Source: JAVBPR01 sp031549485 (GTDB taxonomy: Bacteria; Bacillota; Clostridia; Oscillospirales; Feifaniaceae). Taken from it: a stretch of DNA of 64,000 nucleotides. A model generated the notes under the pieces. The model saw only the letters and a list, made by a program, of their open reading frames with translations. It searched no databases and had not been told where the DNA came from. Of this stretch, positions 33,251 to 42,361 are shown piece by piece (position 1 is the stretch's first letter; every line of letters starts with the position of its first letter). The stretch is taken from positions 1 to 64,000 of the forward strand of contig JAVBPR010000010.1 of NCBI GenBank assembly GCA_031549485.1, in the 5' to 3' direction. The position numbers were made by a program, and so were the translations under genes.

Positions 33251-35476
33251 TTATTTCCGGCCGGCGGCATAATAGTTTATCAGGCAGCCGTCTAAAATTA
33301 TTTGCTTTTCGTTTTCGGTAAGCCCTTTGACAAAAAGAGTAATATCCTTTGTTTTGCCGTTTGAAACGAGCTTTGCGGGGATTTCGGCGATTGCGTTTTC
33401 AATTGCGTTTCTAATATTTGGGATAAAAACAAAATCGCCGGTTTCACCCTCGAAATTTTGCTCTATTGTAAAGGGCAAAATGCCCCAGTTTATGCAGTTG
33501 CTGCGGTATCTTTTGGTGGCGTATTCGTACGCGATATTCGCGTGACCACCGAGAACTTTTTGGCAGGACGCGGCTTGTTCGCGGGCGGAGCCGTCGCCGG
33601 GCTTGTTTGCAAAAATTGCGCTTCCGAAAGAGGTGTTTTTTGCGTCGGCCGAGAGAAGCGACAAAACTTCGGCAATCTCTGAATCGACATTGCCATCGCG
33701 GCGGGATTTTTCAATTTCCGCCGCAGCTTTCGCTCGCGCGACATATTCCGGTTCGCGGCGGGAAAGGGTAAATTCGGCGAGCCGAAGCGGGTTAGAGCGG
33801 AAGGATGAAGTTTCGCCGGACGGGATAAGCTCGTCGGTGGTGGTGACATCGTCGCGCAGAACCGCGGCGAGCTTAACAAGCATATTTTCGGCAAGCGGAT
33901 ACATTTTTGGCCAGTCGGCGATATTCGGGCCGAATTTCAGCTCGACATCCTTTTGCGGACTTCCGAAGCCGCTGTAAATGCGCTTGTCATATGCGGATTT
34001 ATCAAATTTATATGTAAGGTCTGGCTCTGTATAGTCGACCTCGGTTGCGGGAGTAAGTCTGCCGCCGTTTTTCGCGGTCGCGGCTATTGACAGCGCATCC
34101 ATAAGGGCAACGCCCGAAAGCTGCCCGTCGCCGGGCTTGGAACCTTCGCGGTTCGGGAAATTCCTTGTGGTGTGACGAACCGAAAGCGCGTTGTTCGCCG
34201 GAACATCGCCCGCGCCGAAGCACGGACCGCAGAACGCCGGCTTTATAACCGCGCCCGCGCCCATGAGCTTCTGCAAACTATTGTTATTCAAAAGCGCCAT
34301 ATTTATCGGCATGCTTCCCGGATAAACGGTGAGATTAAAATAGCTGTCGCCTGTGGAAGCGCCGTCCAAAATAGCCGCCGCGCGTGAAATGCTCTCGAAA
34401 GTTCCGCCCGCGCAACCGGCGATAACGCCCTGATCGACAAAAACACCGCCTGCATTTATTTTATCTTTCATTTGGAAAGAAACTTTTTTGCCAAACTGCT
34501 CGGCCGCCTCTTTTTCTATTCCGGCGAGGATATCGGGAGCGGAAGCGATAAATTCTTTTATAGTGTAAGCGTTGCTCGGGTGGAAGGGAAGAGCAATCAT
34601 CGGCTCGATTTTGTCAAGGTCGATGATAACAGCGCCGTCATAATATGCGCCCTCACCGGGTGAAAGCGGCGAAAATTCCTCCGGTCTGCCGTGAATGCCG
34701 TAATATTCTTTAACTTTATCGTCGGTCGGCCAAATTGAGCTCAGGCAGGTCGTTTCGGTGGTCATAACGTCAACGCCCATGCGGAAATCAACCGAAAGAT
34801 TCGAAACCCCGGGGCCGATAAATTCGAGGATTTTATTTTTTGCAAAACCGTTTTTAAAGGTCGCGCCGACAAGAGCAATCGCCACATCGTGCGGACCGAC
34901 GCCTTTTTTCGGAGTGCCTGTCAGATAAACCGCGATAACTTCAGGCGAGGGAATATCGTATGTATTTTTCAAAAGTTGCTTTACGATTTCGGGACCGCCC
35001 TCGCCGATTCCCATGGTGCCAAGCGCGCCGTATCTCGTGTGGCTGTCAGAGCCTAAAACCATCTTGCCGCAGCCGGAGAGCGCCTCGCGGGCATAGGAAT
35101 GAATAACGGCAAGATTTGCAGGGACGTAAATCCCGCCGTATTTTTTTGCGGCGGAAAGGCCGAAAACATGGTCGTCCTCGTTTATTGTGCCGCCGACAGC
35201 GCAAAGGCTGTTGTGGCAATTGGTAAGCGCGTAGGGAACGGGAAATTCGGTAAGCCCGCTTGCCCTGGCGGTCTGAATAATTCCGACATATGTAATATCA
35301 TGCGAAATAAGCCGGTCAAAAACAATCTGCATTTTTTCGGGGTCGGTGCTCCTGCTGTGGCTTCGCATAATGCCGTAGGCAATAGTTTTTTCGCGCGCGG
35401 CAGAAGCGCTTTCGGCGACTGTGTCAACGAGCTTGCCCCCGCTATAATAAACGCCGTGGCTGATTAGTTCCAACAT
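33251..35476 (-). CDS. Aconitate hydratase
   Basis: Isomerises citrate to isocitrate through a 4Fe-4S cluster. 741 residues. Substrate and cluster segments are seen in LGSDSHTRYGALGTMGIGEGG, TTCLSSIWPTD (cluster Cys), and GPCFGAGDVPANNALSVRHTTRNFPNREGS (Cys-x2-Cys region). The C-terminal swivel domain includes GGHANIAYEYATKRYRSNCINWGILPF. It is the single-chain Aquifex/Clostridia type rather than the AcnA/AcnB enzymes of enterobacteria. Pairs with icd; with the citrate synthases this gives a path from oxaloacetate to 2-oxoglutarate. Start has GAGGTGAATTT. Confidence 0.92.
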   Translation of the reverse strand: MLELISHGVYYSGGKLVDTVAESASAAREKTIAYGIMRSHSRSTDPEKMQIVFDRLISHDITYVGIIQTARASGLTEFPVPYALTNCHNSLCAVGGTINEDDHVFGLSAAKKYGGIYVPANLAVIHSYAREALSGCGKMVLGSDSHTRYGALGTMGIGEGGPEIVKQLLKNTYDIPSPEVIAVYLTGTPKKGVGPHDVAIALVGATFKNGFAKNKILEFIGPGVSNLSVDFRMGVDVMTTETTCLSSIWPTDDKVKEYYGIHGRPEEFSPLSPGEGAYYDGAVIIDLDKIEPMIALPFHPSNAYTIKEFIASAPDILAGIEKEAAEQFGKKVSFQMKDKINAGGVFVDQGVIAGCAGGTFESISRAAAILDGASTGDSYFNLTVYPGSMPINMALLNNNSLQKLMGAGAVIKPAFCGPCFGAGDVPANNALSVRHTTRNFPNREGSKPGDGQLSGVALMDALSIAATAKNGGRLTPATEVDYTEPDLTYKFDKSAYDKRIYSGFGSPQKDVELKFGPNIADWPKMYPLAENMLVKLAAVLRDDVTTTDELIPSGETSSFRSNPLRLAEFTLSRREPEYVARAKAAAEIEKSRRDGNVDSEIAEVLSLLSADAKNTSFGSAIFANKPGDGSAREQAASCQKVLGGHANIAYEYATKRYRSNCINWGILPFTIEQNFEGETGDFVFIPNIRNAIENAIAEIPAKLVSNGKTKDITLFVKGLTENEKQIILDGCLINYYAAGRK

Positions 35477-35614
35477 AAATTCACCTCATAGATAAGAATA
35501 AGCTATTCAATAAGTATAATATAAATTCGCCTGAATGCACAAGTGTTTTGTTTGCTTGCAAATTATCTTATATCATAATATAATCTATAATATTATATAT
35601 TAAGGAGACACACG

Positions 35615-36814
35615 GTGATAGACGAGACGCGAAACCTTTCCGAGCAAAGCCTTAAAATGCATTATGAAAAAAGGGGGAAGATTGAGGTTGTTTCCACCGT
35701 TCCGGTTGAAACGAAACTCGACCTTTCGCTTGCTTATACACCCGGCGTTGCCGAGCCTTGCCTTGAAATACAGAAAAATCCCGAGCTTTCGTATGAGCTT
35801 ACCCGAAGGTGGAACCTCTGCCTTGTCGTTACAGACGGAACCGCCGTTTTGGGGCTTGGCGATATCGGCCCGGAGGCGGGCATGCCGGTTATGGAAGGGA
35901 AGTGCGTTCTTTTTAAAACCTTCGGCGACGTTGACGCTTTCCCGCTTTGCGTAAAAAGCAAGGACGTCGATGAAATTGTTAACACAATACATATGATTTC
36001 GGGCAGCTTCGGCGGGGTGAATTTAGAGGATATATCGGCTCCGCGCTGCTTTGAAATAGAAGAAAAACTAAAAGAAAAATGTGACATCCCGATTTTTCAT
36101 GATGACCAGCACGGAACGGCCGTTGTCACCCTTGCCGGGCTGACAAACGCGCTTAAACTCGTGAAAAAAAATATCGGGGATATTAAAATTGTTATAAACG
36201 GCGCCGGCGCGGCGGCGGTAAGCATAACCAAACTTCTTTTTGTCGCGGGCGCGAAAAATATCATCCTCTGCGACCGCCAGGGTGCTGTTTACAGCGGCCG
36301 CGAGCAGGGAATGAATCCCATTAAAGAAAAAATCGCAAAAATCACAAATATTAATGCCGAAACGGGACTTCTTTCGGACGTTATAAAAGGCGCGGATGTT
36401 TTTATCGGCGTTTCGGGGCCTAATGTTCTCGATAGGGAAATGGTAAAAAGTATGGCGAGTGATTCGATTGTCTTTGCATGCGCCAATCCTATCCCGGAAA
36501 TTTATCCGATAGAGGCGAAAGCCGCCGGGGCAGCCGTTGTGGCGACCGGCCGTTCGGATTTTCCGAATCAGATAAATAACGTGCTTGCTTTCCCGGGGAT
36601 ATTTCGCGGCACCTTTGACGTTCGCGCGAGCGATATAAATGACGAAATGAAACTCGCCGCAAGCCGGGCGATTGCCGCGCTTGTTTCGGATGACGAACTT
36701 TCGGCTGATTATATTATTCCTGCGGCGTTTGATAGGCGCGTCGGCGCGGCTGTAGCCGCTGAAGTTGCCGCCGCGGCAACAAAAACCGGAGTTGCGCGAA
36801 AAACGCCAAAATAA
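35615..36814 (+). CDS. Malic enzyme (malate dehydrogenase, oxaloacetate-decarboxylating)
   Basis: Converts malate to pyruvate and CO2 with NAD(P). 399 residues, the short bacterial class: catalytic Tyr in LAYTPGVAEPCLEI, Lys in PVMEGKCVLFKTFGDVDAFP, metal site in FHDDQHGTAVV, and the dinucleotide fold in INGAGAAAVSITKLL. It starts with GTG behind AAGGAGACACAC and is transcribed away from the aconitase-icd operon; the 138-bp shared gap is AT-rich and probably holds both promoters. Confidence 0.93.
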   Translation: MIDETRNLSEQSLKMHYEKRGKIEVVSTVPVETKLDLSLAYTPGVAEPCLEIQKNPELSYELTRRWNLCLVVTDGTAVLGLGDIGPEAGMPVMEGKCVLFKTFGDVDAFPLCVKSKDVDEIVNTIHMISGSFGGVNLEDISAPRCFEIEEKLKEKCDIPIFHDDQHGTAVVTLAGLTNALKLVKKNIGDIKIVINGAGAAAVSITKLLFVAGAKNIILCDRQGAVYSGREQGMNPIKEKIAKITNINAETGLLSDVIKGADVFIGVSGPNVLDREMVKSMASDSIVFACANPIPEIYPIEAKAAGAAVVATGRSDFPNQINNVLAFPGIFRGTFDVRASDINDEMKLAASRAIAALVSDDELSADYIIPAAFDRRVGAAVAAEVAAAATKTGVARKTPK

Positions 36815-36884
36815 ATTAATATTTGCATGTTAAGCTTTAATATAATAAAATAAGAAAATCACAATACGAAAATTAGGGTGGTCT

Positions 36885-37967
36885 ATGTACAACTGCACAA
36901 TTGTCATTCCCTCCTTAAAACCGAATAATGAACTCATCGAAGTTGTTTCAAGCCTTATGCCGCTTGGCGTTTTGCAGGTTGTTGTCGTCAATGACGGCAG
37001 CGACAGTTCTTATGACGCCGTTTTTCAAAAAGTTGCCGCTTTTGAAAATTGCACAGTTTTAAAACATGACGTCAATAAGGGCAAGGGCAGAGCGCTTAAA
37101 ACCGGATTCGAATATGTCATGAAGAACTTCCCCGAGAGCGACGGCGTTGTCACCGCTGACGCAGACGGTCAGCATTCCACCGAAGATATCGAAAAAATAT
37201 GCGCCGAAATCGTTGCGAAAAACGGCAAGATAATTTTAGGGACAAGGGATTTCGACGAGGAAAGTGTCCCGTTCCGCTCCCGATTCGGGAATCGCTTTAC
37301 CAGCCGGGTTTTTCAGCTTCTTTACGGCGTTTACATTCCGGATACGCAAACCGGACTCCGCGGTTTTCCGCAGGGGATTTTAAACTGGCTTATCGAGGTT
37401 CAGGGTGAAAAATTCGACTTTGAGCTTAATATGCTTATTCATGCGGGCAGGCACAACGTCAGCTTTAAAACAGTTCCGATTAAAACGCTTTATTACGACA
37501 ATAATTCCGGCTCGCATTATAATCCTTTTATGGATTCGCTTCGAACTTTTAAGGTTCTTATCAAAGGGCTTTTGACCTACTCGGTTTCTTCGCTTGCATC
37601 GATAGTTGTCGATGTCGGCGTGTTTTATCTGCTTGCTTGGATTTTCCATAAACTTCAGCTTTTCCCCGGGATATCGCTATTTATCGCTACCGTTGTCGCC
37701 CGAATACTCTCCTCGGTTGTAAATTTCGGGATGAATCACAAGGTCAGTTTTAAAAGCAAACGCTCGGTAAAATCCACCGCGGTCAGGTATTATATTTTGT
37801 GGGCGGCGCAGCTGACCGCGTCTTTCGGGCTCGTTTATCTGTTCAACGAAAGGCTCCATATTGATTTGTTTATCAGCAAATCATTAACCGATATTTTACT
37901 TTCGATTTTCAGCTATGAAATACAGCTAAACTGGGTTTTCGGGAAAAATACAAAGGTGGAAAAATGA
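36885..37967 (+). CDS. Family 2 glycosyltransferase fused to a GtrA membrane domain
   Basis: 360 residues. N-terminal GT-A fold of the dolichyl/polyprenyl-phosphate mannosyl- or glucosyltransferase type (VVVNDGSDSSYDAV; TADADGQHSTEDIE with the metal-binding DAD; TQTGLRGFP), then about four membrane helices of GtrA type (YSVSSLASIVVDVGVFYLLA; FGMNHKVSFKSKR). It probably loads a sugar on polyprenyl phosphate and flips or anchors it for cell-wall glycosylation. It overlaps the next gene by 4 bp. Confidence 0.9.
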   Translation: MYNCTIVIPSLKPNNELIEVVSSLMPLGVLQVVVVNDGSDSSYDAVFQKVAAFENCTVLKHDVNKGKGRALKTGFEYVMKNFPESDGVVTADADGQHSTEDIEKICAEIVAKNGKIILGTRDFDEESVPFRSRFGNRFTSRVFQLLYGVYIPDTQTGLRGFPQGILNWLIEVQGEKFDFELNMLIHAGRHNVSFKTVPIKTLYYDNNSGSHYNPFMDSLRTFKVLIKGLLTYSVSSLASIVVDVGVFYLLAWIFHKLQLFPGISLFIATVVARILSSVVNFGMNHKVSFKSKRSVKSTAVRYYILWAAQLTASFGLVYLFNERLHIDLFISKSLTDILLSIFSYEIQLNWVFGKNTKVEK

Positions 37968-38620
37968 AAACAGGTCCCTTTTATAATTTCGCATACACCA
38001 CCCTTAGCATAGTTAAAAAGAAATATACGGCAAACTTTGCCGCCGGAAAGCCGTTTGAAGGTCCGGCGGTTTATGTTGTTCATCATAATAATTTAAAAGG
38101 TCCGGTTAACACTATTCTTTGGCATCCGGCGCAGTTTCATCTCTGGAGTCTCGGCAGTTTTTATACGCAAAAAAGCTGTTTTGAACTTTATTATAAATTT
38201 ACCTTTACCGAGAGATATGGTATGAATAAAGTGAAAGCGGCTGTGCTCGCTTATCCGTCGTCGATTGCGATTCCGCAAATTTATAAACAGGGCAATCACA
38301 TTCCGGTATATCGCGGCGAAAAAAGGATAATAGAAACTTTTAAAATTACGGTTGATTATCTGAAAAAAGGAGAAAAGGTGCTCCTTTGCCCCGATGTCGA
38401 TTATTCAAGCGAAGATGAGGCGGTCGGCGAGCTTTACGAAGGGCTTGCATATATCGAAAAATATTATTATCGGGATACTAAAAAACATATTCCTTTTATC
38501 CCGCTTAAACTTGACCACGAAAACCGCGTGATATACGAAAACCTGCCGATATATTTTGATGACGGCGACTTTAAAGCGCAAAAAGACGACGTTCTGAAAA
38601 AGATTAAAGAAAAACTATAG
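37964..38620 (+). CDS. Putative lysophospholipid/lipid acyltransferase
   Basis: 218 residues. The sequence VYVVHHNNLKGPVNTI resembles the catalytic H-x4-D/N block and NHIPVYRGEKR the IPVxR block of PlsC-type acyltransferases; the family assignment is tentative. No clear membrane span. It overlaps the glycosyltransferase gene (ATGA), so a joint role in making an acylated glycolipid is plausible but only inferred. A terminator follows. Confidence 0.55.
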   Translation: MKTGPFYNFAYTTLSIVKKKYTANFAAGKPFEGPAVYVVHHNNLKGPVNTILWHPAQFHLWSLGSFYTQKSCFELYYKFTFTERYGMNKVKAAVLAYPSSIAIPQIYKQGNHIPVYRGEKRIIETFKITVDYLKKGEKVLLCPDVDYSSEDEAVGELYEGLAYIEKYYYRDTKKHIPFIPLKLDHENRVIYENLPIYFDDGDFKAQKDDVLKKIKEKL

Positions 38621-38625
38621 AAAAT

Positions 38626-38653
38626 TCCCTACCGAAAAGGCAGGGATTTTTTG
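38626..38653 (+). terminator. Terminator after the glycosyltransferase operon
   Basis: ATTCCCTACC / GGCAGGGATT stem (imperfect), loop GAAAA, then six T residues. Confidence 0.8.
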
Positions 38654-38697
38654 TTGGTAATTTTATTTAGAAAGCAATATAATTAGGAAACGAAGAA

Positions 38698-38716
38698 AAT
38701 TTATATTAGTGGAGGT
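38698..38716 (+). repeat. 19-bp leader repeat, copy B
   Basis: Identical to 30811-30829. It supplies the ribosome site of the 137-residue gene at 38725. Flanking sequence on both sides differs. Confidence 0.7.
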
Positions 38717-38724
38717 GACGAAAG

Positions 38725-39138
38725 ATGGATAATATAACAATTGAGCGAATTTGGCAAGATAACGATTTTTTTGAAATAAGAGTTACCGCGCAATCACAAA
38801 TGATATGGGCTACTACCGACTTATATGTTTCGGATATGACTGATTTAGCAAATAACCTAATAGAGTTCACTCTAAATAAAGAAGAGTATTTTTGGAAAAC
38901 ATCCGAAACCACTGCTATTGATAGGAATTTATCTTTTCGTGTGATACCGAAAGATAAATTAGGACATATATTAATTGAGGTTTTTATGTTGGTTAAAGAT
39001 TGCAATTTACCTTATCAACATAATTGTACTTTCTTTGTGCAAACGGAAATCGGATTATTAAATACCTTTGGAGAACGGATTTTATCAATTAATAAACCAG
39101 TGTTAGGGACAAAAATATCTCTTGTGGATAATGAATAA
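38725..39138 (+). CDS. Uncharacterised 137-residue protein
   Basis: I do not recognise the family. It is soluble, acidic to neutral, predicted mainly beta (alternating hydrophobic residues in FFEIRVTAQSQMIWATTDLYV), without Cys-pair or signal sequence. The gene is markedly more AT-rich than its neighbours and is preceded by the 19-bp leader shared with 30811-30829. Size and isolation resemble polymorphic-toxin immunity genes, but no toxin gene is adjacent, so that is only a possibility. Confidence 0.6.
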   Translation: MDNITIERIWQDNDFFEIRVTAQSQMIWATTDLYVSDMTDLANNLIEFTLNKEEYFWKTSETTAIDRNLSFRVIPKDKLGHILIEVFMLVKDCNLPYQHNCTFFVQTEIGLLNTFGERILSINKPVLGTKISLVDNE

Positions 39139-39190
39139 AATATGCATTTTCTGCAATAAGTAATATGAAGAAGCAAAAAGACCGGAATAG

Positions 39191-39230
39191 GGGCAAACTA
39201 TGTTCGCCCGCGAGCGATTATAGTTAGCCC
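39191..39230. repeat. Hairpin repeat between two foreign-looking genes
   Basis: GGGCAAACTAT (39191-39201) and ATAGTTAGCCC (39220-39230) pair with one mismatch around an 18-nt GC-rich loop. No T tract follows, so it is not a normal terminator; it resembles a short interspersed palindromic element. Confidence 0.5.
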
Positions 39231-39272
39231 TTACATTGTTGTGTAAAATATTTTTATTAGGCGGAAAGATAG

Positions 39273-39875
39273 ATGGGCAATATAGAAAAATTTGATAGCA
39301 TTGCAGATCAGTACGATACTCCTGAAAGAGATGATATTGCAGGTGTTGTTGCCAGTATGATTCGGGAGCACATAAAAAACGGCAAAGAAAAAGATGCAAT
39401 TGATTATGGCTGCGGAACGGGACTTGTCGGTATGCGATTGCTAAATGACTTTAGGTCGATGCTTTTTATTGATGCCTCGAAAAATATGGTTGAGCAGGTA
39501 AAACAGAAAATAAACCGCATGCAAGTTAAAAATGCTGATGCTTTGTGCTATGATTTTGAAACCCAGAGCATTTTTGAACTTCATGCCGACTACATTATTA
39601 TAGCGCAGACGCTTCTTCATATTAAGGAAATTGTTCCTGTTTTGGCGCGCTTATATAATATTCTTAATGAAAGCGGTCGCCTTTTAATTGTTGATTTTAA
39701 TAAAAATGAAGACATTGTTTCAGATGAAGTACATAATGGGTTTGAACAGGAAAAATTAATAAATATCGTTAAAAAAATAGGATTTCTCGAGGCAAGTGCG
39801 AGAACCTTTTATAATGGCAAAAAAATGTTTATGAATAAGGACGCTTCTCTTTTTATATTAGAAGCTGTGAAATAA
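39273..39875 (+). CDS. Class I SAM-dependent methyltransferase
   Basis: 200 residues, Methyltransf_11/25 type: SAM motif I AIDYGCGTGLVGMRL, acidic motif II in MLFIDASKNMVEQVK, and motif III ADYIIIAQTLLHI; the post-motif region ESGRLLIVDFNKNE is also typical. The substrate is unknown. The gene is AT-rich like the preceding unknown gene and starts behind AGGCGGAAAGATAG. Probably accessory. Confidence 0.85.
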   Translation: MGNIEKFDSIADQYDTPERDDIAGVVASMIREHIKNGKEKDAIDYGCGTGLVGMRLLNDFRSMLFIDASKNMVEQVKQKINRMQVKNADALCYDFETQSIFELHADYIIIAQTLLHIKEIVPVLARLYNILNESGRLLIVDFNKNEDIVSDEVHNGFEQEKLINIVKKIGFLEASARTFYNGKKMFMNKDASLFILEAVK

Positions 39876-39940
39876 TTTTGCCGGGTGCGGGGATTTGAAT
39901 GCCAAAATAATTTAGCTGCTACAATATAAGCATAATACAA

Positions 39941-39975
39941 AAAAGAAGGTTGGGATTTTCCAACCTTCTTTTATT
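39941..39975. terminator. Bidirectional terminator between the methyltransferase and DHH genes
   Basis: AAAAGAAGGTTGG / CCAACCTTCTTTT stem with loop GATTTT. The minus-strand DHH gene ends 20 bp further on. Confidence 0.9.
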
Positions 39976-39994
39976 GTTAAATTTTATGGCAAAA

Positions 39995-40909
39995 TCAGCC
40001 GTCAGTTTTCATTGTTGAAACAAGCTCGGCAATGACGCGGCTTGTGTCATCATAATTCACCTGGCAGGTTCCGACTTGACGGTGCCCGCCGCCGCCGTAT
40101 TTGAGCATAAGCGCGCCTACATCAGTTTTGGATGTCCGGTTAATAATGCTATGCCCAACAGCAATTGGGCAGTTTTGTTTGTTTCTGCCATCTACAATCC
40201 AAAGCGAAATATTCTGCTGCGGGAAAAGGCTATAAACGATAAATCTATTGCCAGAATATATTGGATCAACATCTCTAAGATCACTGATAATAACGTTGCC
40301 ATCGGTTTTGGTATGCGCTTTAACCATCTCGATAAAAAGCGCGTTCTGCTCAAAATATAACTTTGCGCGCTCTTTGACATCTGGCATTTCAAGGATTTCG
40401 TCTATTGTGCTTTTGCGGCATGCGTCGATAAGAGTTTCCATAAGTTCATAATTGCTTATTCTGAACTCGCGAAATCTGCCGAGGCCTGTGCGAGGATCCA
40501 TAATGAAGCCAAGCAAAATCCAGCCTGTGGGATTTAAAATATCCTCAGCAGAAATTTTTGCGGCATCAACTTTGTCAACAGCTTCAATCATAGCATCGAA
40601 TTGCGGAAAGCGCGCTTTTCCACCGTAATAATCGTAGATAACCCTGGCGGCGCTGTCGGCAATGCGGCTTTCGCCCTCAAAGACGATTTCGGAGCCGAGG
40701 CGGGTGCTTTCGCTCGAATGGTGATCGAACCAAAGTTTGCAGCCCTTTACATAAGGAACATTAGCAAGAACATCATTTTCGGAAACTTCAACAAGCCCGT
40801 CTTGCAGGTCTTTCGGATGAACGAATTTGCACGAGTCAATTATACCGATTTCTTTGAGCAGGGCACCGCAGGCGAGACCATCGAAGTCCGACCTTGTAAG
40901 TAAACGCAT
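39995..40909 (-). CDS. DHH-family phosphoesterase
   Basis: 304 residues. Metal-binding motifs: SDFDGLACGALL (DxDG), WFDHHSSE (the DHH motif) and, at the C terminus, the DHHA1 signature YGGGGHRQVGTCQV. Related proteins are annotated as exopolyphosphatase-like or nano-RNA/cyclic-dinucleotide phosphodiesterases; substrate cannot be settled here. It follows citrate synthase 2 by 27 bp on the same strand. Start ATG has GGAGGAAATA. Confidence 0.87.
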   Translation of the reverse strand: MRLLTRSDFDGLACGALLKEIGIIDSCKFVHPKDLQDGLVEVSENDVLANVPYVKGCKLWFDHHSSESTRLGSEIVFEGESRIADSAARVIYDYYGGKARFPQFDAMIEAVDKVDAAKISAEDILNPTGWILLGFIMDPRTGLGRFREFRISNYELMETLIDACRKSTIDEILEMPDVKERAKLYFEQNALFIEMVKAHTKTDGNVIISDLRDVDPIYSGNRFIVYSLFPQQNISLWIVDGRNKQNCPIAVGHSIINRTSKTDVGALMLKYGGGGHRQVGTCQVNYDDTSRVIAELVSTMKTDG

Positions 40910-40936
40910 ATTATTTCCTCCAGAATAAAATAAAAT

Positions 40937-42286
40937 TTAGGTTCTGTCTTTTAACGGAATATATGGGACATCGCGGGAAACTGCTTTGTATGCCGGCCTT
41001 ATAATTTTGCCGCCGGTTAAAATTTCTTCCATGCGGTGGGCGGACCAGCCGACTATTCGGCTCATGGCGAAAAGCGGGGTATAAAGGTCGGTCGGAAGAC
41101 CGAGCATTTCGTATATAAGCCCTGTGTAAAGGTCGACATTTGCGCAAATCTTTTGCGTTGTATTTTTGAAATTGCAGAAAGCAATCGGAGCAAGCCGCTC
41201 AATATTAAAGAGTAAACCAAACTCGTCTTCTCTGTTTTTCTGCGCGGCAAGGTCTTTGGCGCAGTCGCGCAGAATAATCGCGCGCGGATCGCTGACCGTA
41301 TATATTGCGTGACCGATACCGTAGATAAGTCCGCTTTTGTCGCCCGCCTCTTTGCGCAAGAGTTTGGTGAGAAAATCGAGGATTTCGTCATCGTTGTTCC
41401 AGTTTTTTATCGAAGTTTTGGCAAAATCAAACATCTCGCGAACCTTTGCGTTTGCGCCGCCGTGCTTTGCGCCCTTGAGCGAGCCGATTGCCGCCGAGAT
41501 TGCGGAATATGTATCGGTCGAAGAGGATGAAAGAACGCGGCAGGCGAAAGCGGAGTTGTTTCCGCCGCCGTGTTCGGCGTGGAGAACAAGCGCAAGGTCG
41601 AGGATTTTTGCCTCGAGGTCGGTATATCCGCCGCCCGGACGAAGTGCGTTTAGAATGCTCTCGGCCGAGGAGAGCCCCGATTTATTCGGGTTTATGCTAA
41701 GGGCGACGTTATTATATCTGTATTCTTTCACCTGATATGCACGGGTGATGATTGTCGGAAACTGCGCGATAAGCTGAAGCGACTGGCGCATGACATTTTC
41801 AAGCGATTGGTCGTCGGGATTTTGGTCATAAGCATAAAGCGACAAAATAGCCTGCTGCAGCTTATTCATAATATTCGGTGAAGGGGAAGTTATGAGAACT
41901 TCTTCGGTAAACCGGGAAGGAAGATCGCGCTCCTGGCTTAAATACTCTTTAAAAGAGTCAAGCTCTGCAGAGTTCGGAAGTTTTCCGAACAGCAAAAGAT
42001 AGGCGGTCTCCTCAAAGGCAAACCGGTCTTCGGCAATCGCGGCATATACGATATCGTTGACATTAACGCCGCGGTAGATAAGCTCGCCGGGGACGGGCAT
42101 AAGTTCGCCCTCGTTAAGCAAATATCCGTGAACGTTGCCGATGTTTGTAATACCCGCAAGAACGCCGGTTCCGTCCGCGTTTCTAAGCCCGCGTTTTATT
42201 TTCAAGTTCGAATAAACCGATGGATCAATCTTGTTATTTTCGATAAATTCTTCGCATAAATCTTTTAAATAAGCAGTGTAGTTCAT
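40937..42286 (-). CDS. Citrate synthase 2
   Basis: 449 residues, clearly paralogous to the 19.8-kb enzyme over its length. The triad is conserved: His in LHAEHGGGNNSAF, His in GAKHGGAN, Asp in ANVDLYTG. ATG 42286 is preferred, as GGAGGAGAAA lies at the right distance; the ATG 12 bp earlier overlaps that site. It shares an operon with the DHH gene rather than other TCA genes, so a differential role, for example in 2-methylcitrate synthesis or different regulation, is possible. Confidence 0.92.
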   Translation of the reverse strand: MNYTAYLKDLCEEFIENNKIDPSVYSNLKIKRGLRNADGTGVLAGITNIGNVHGYLLNEGELMPVPGELIYRGVNVNDIVYAAIAEDRFAFEETAYLLLFGKLPNSAELDSFKEYLSQERDLPSRFTEEVLITSPSPNIMNKLQQAILSLYAYDQNPDDQSLENVMRQSLQLIAQFPTIITRAYQVKEYRYNNVALSINPNKSGLSSAESILNALRPGGGYTDLEAKILDLALVLHAEHGGGNNSAFACRVLSSSSTDTYSAISAAIGSLKGAKHGGANAKVREMFDFAKTSIKNWNNDDEILDFLTKLLRKEAGDKSGLIYGIGHAIYTVSDPRAIILRDCAKDLAAQKNREDEFGLLFNIERLAPIAFCNFKNTTQKICANVDLYTGLIYEMLGLPTDLYTPLFAMSRIVGWSAHRMEEILTGGKIIRPAYKAVSRDVPYIPLKDRT

Positions 42287-42361
42287 TTTCTCCTCCATAA
42301 TCGTTACTAAAGTATATTCTATAAGTTATATAGAGTCAAGAAGAAAGGAAAGTATAAAGAA

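Noticed and set aside
38725..39138. Immunity protein of a polymorphic toxin system
   Set aside because: No adjacent toxin, secretion or repeat-containing gene; left as unknown.
39880..39902. Sequence resembling the reverse complement of a tRNA 3' end (T-loop-like TTCAAAT then CCCCG), possibly an attachment site
   Set aside because: The 5' half of the T stem is not complementary, the discriminator would be C, and I found no second copy. Too weak to call.
42312..42336. Possible sigma-E promoter before spoIID (-35-like GTATATT)
   Set aside because: No -10 resembling CATACAAT at 13-15 bp.
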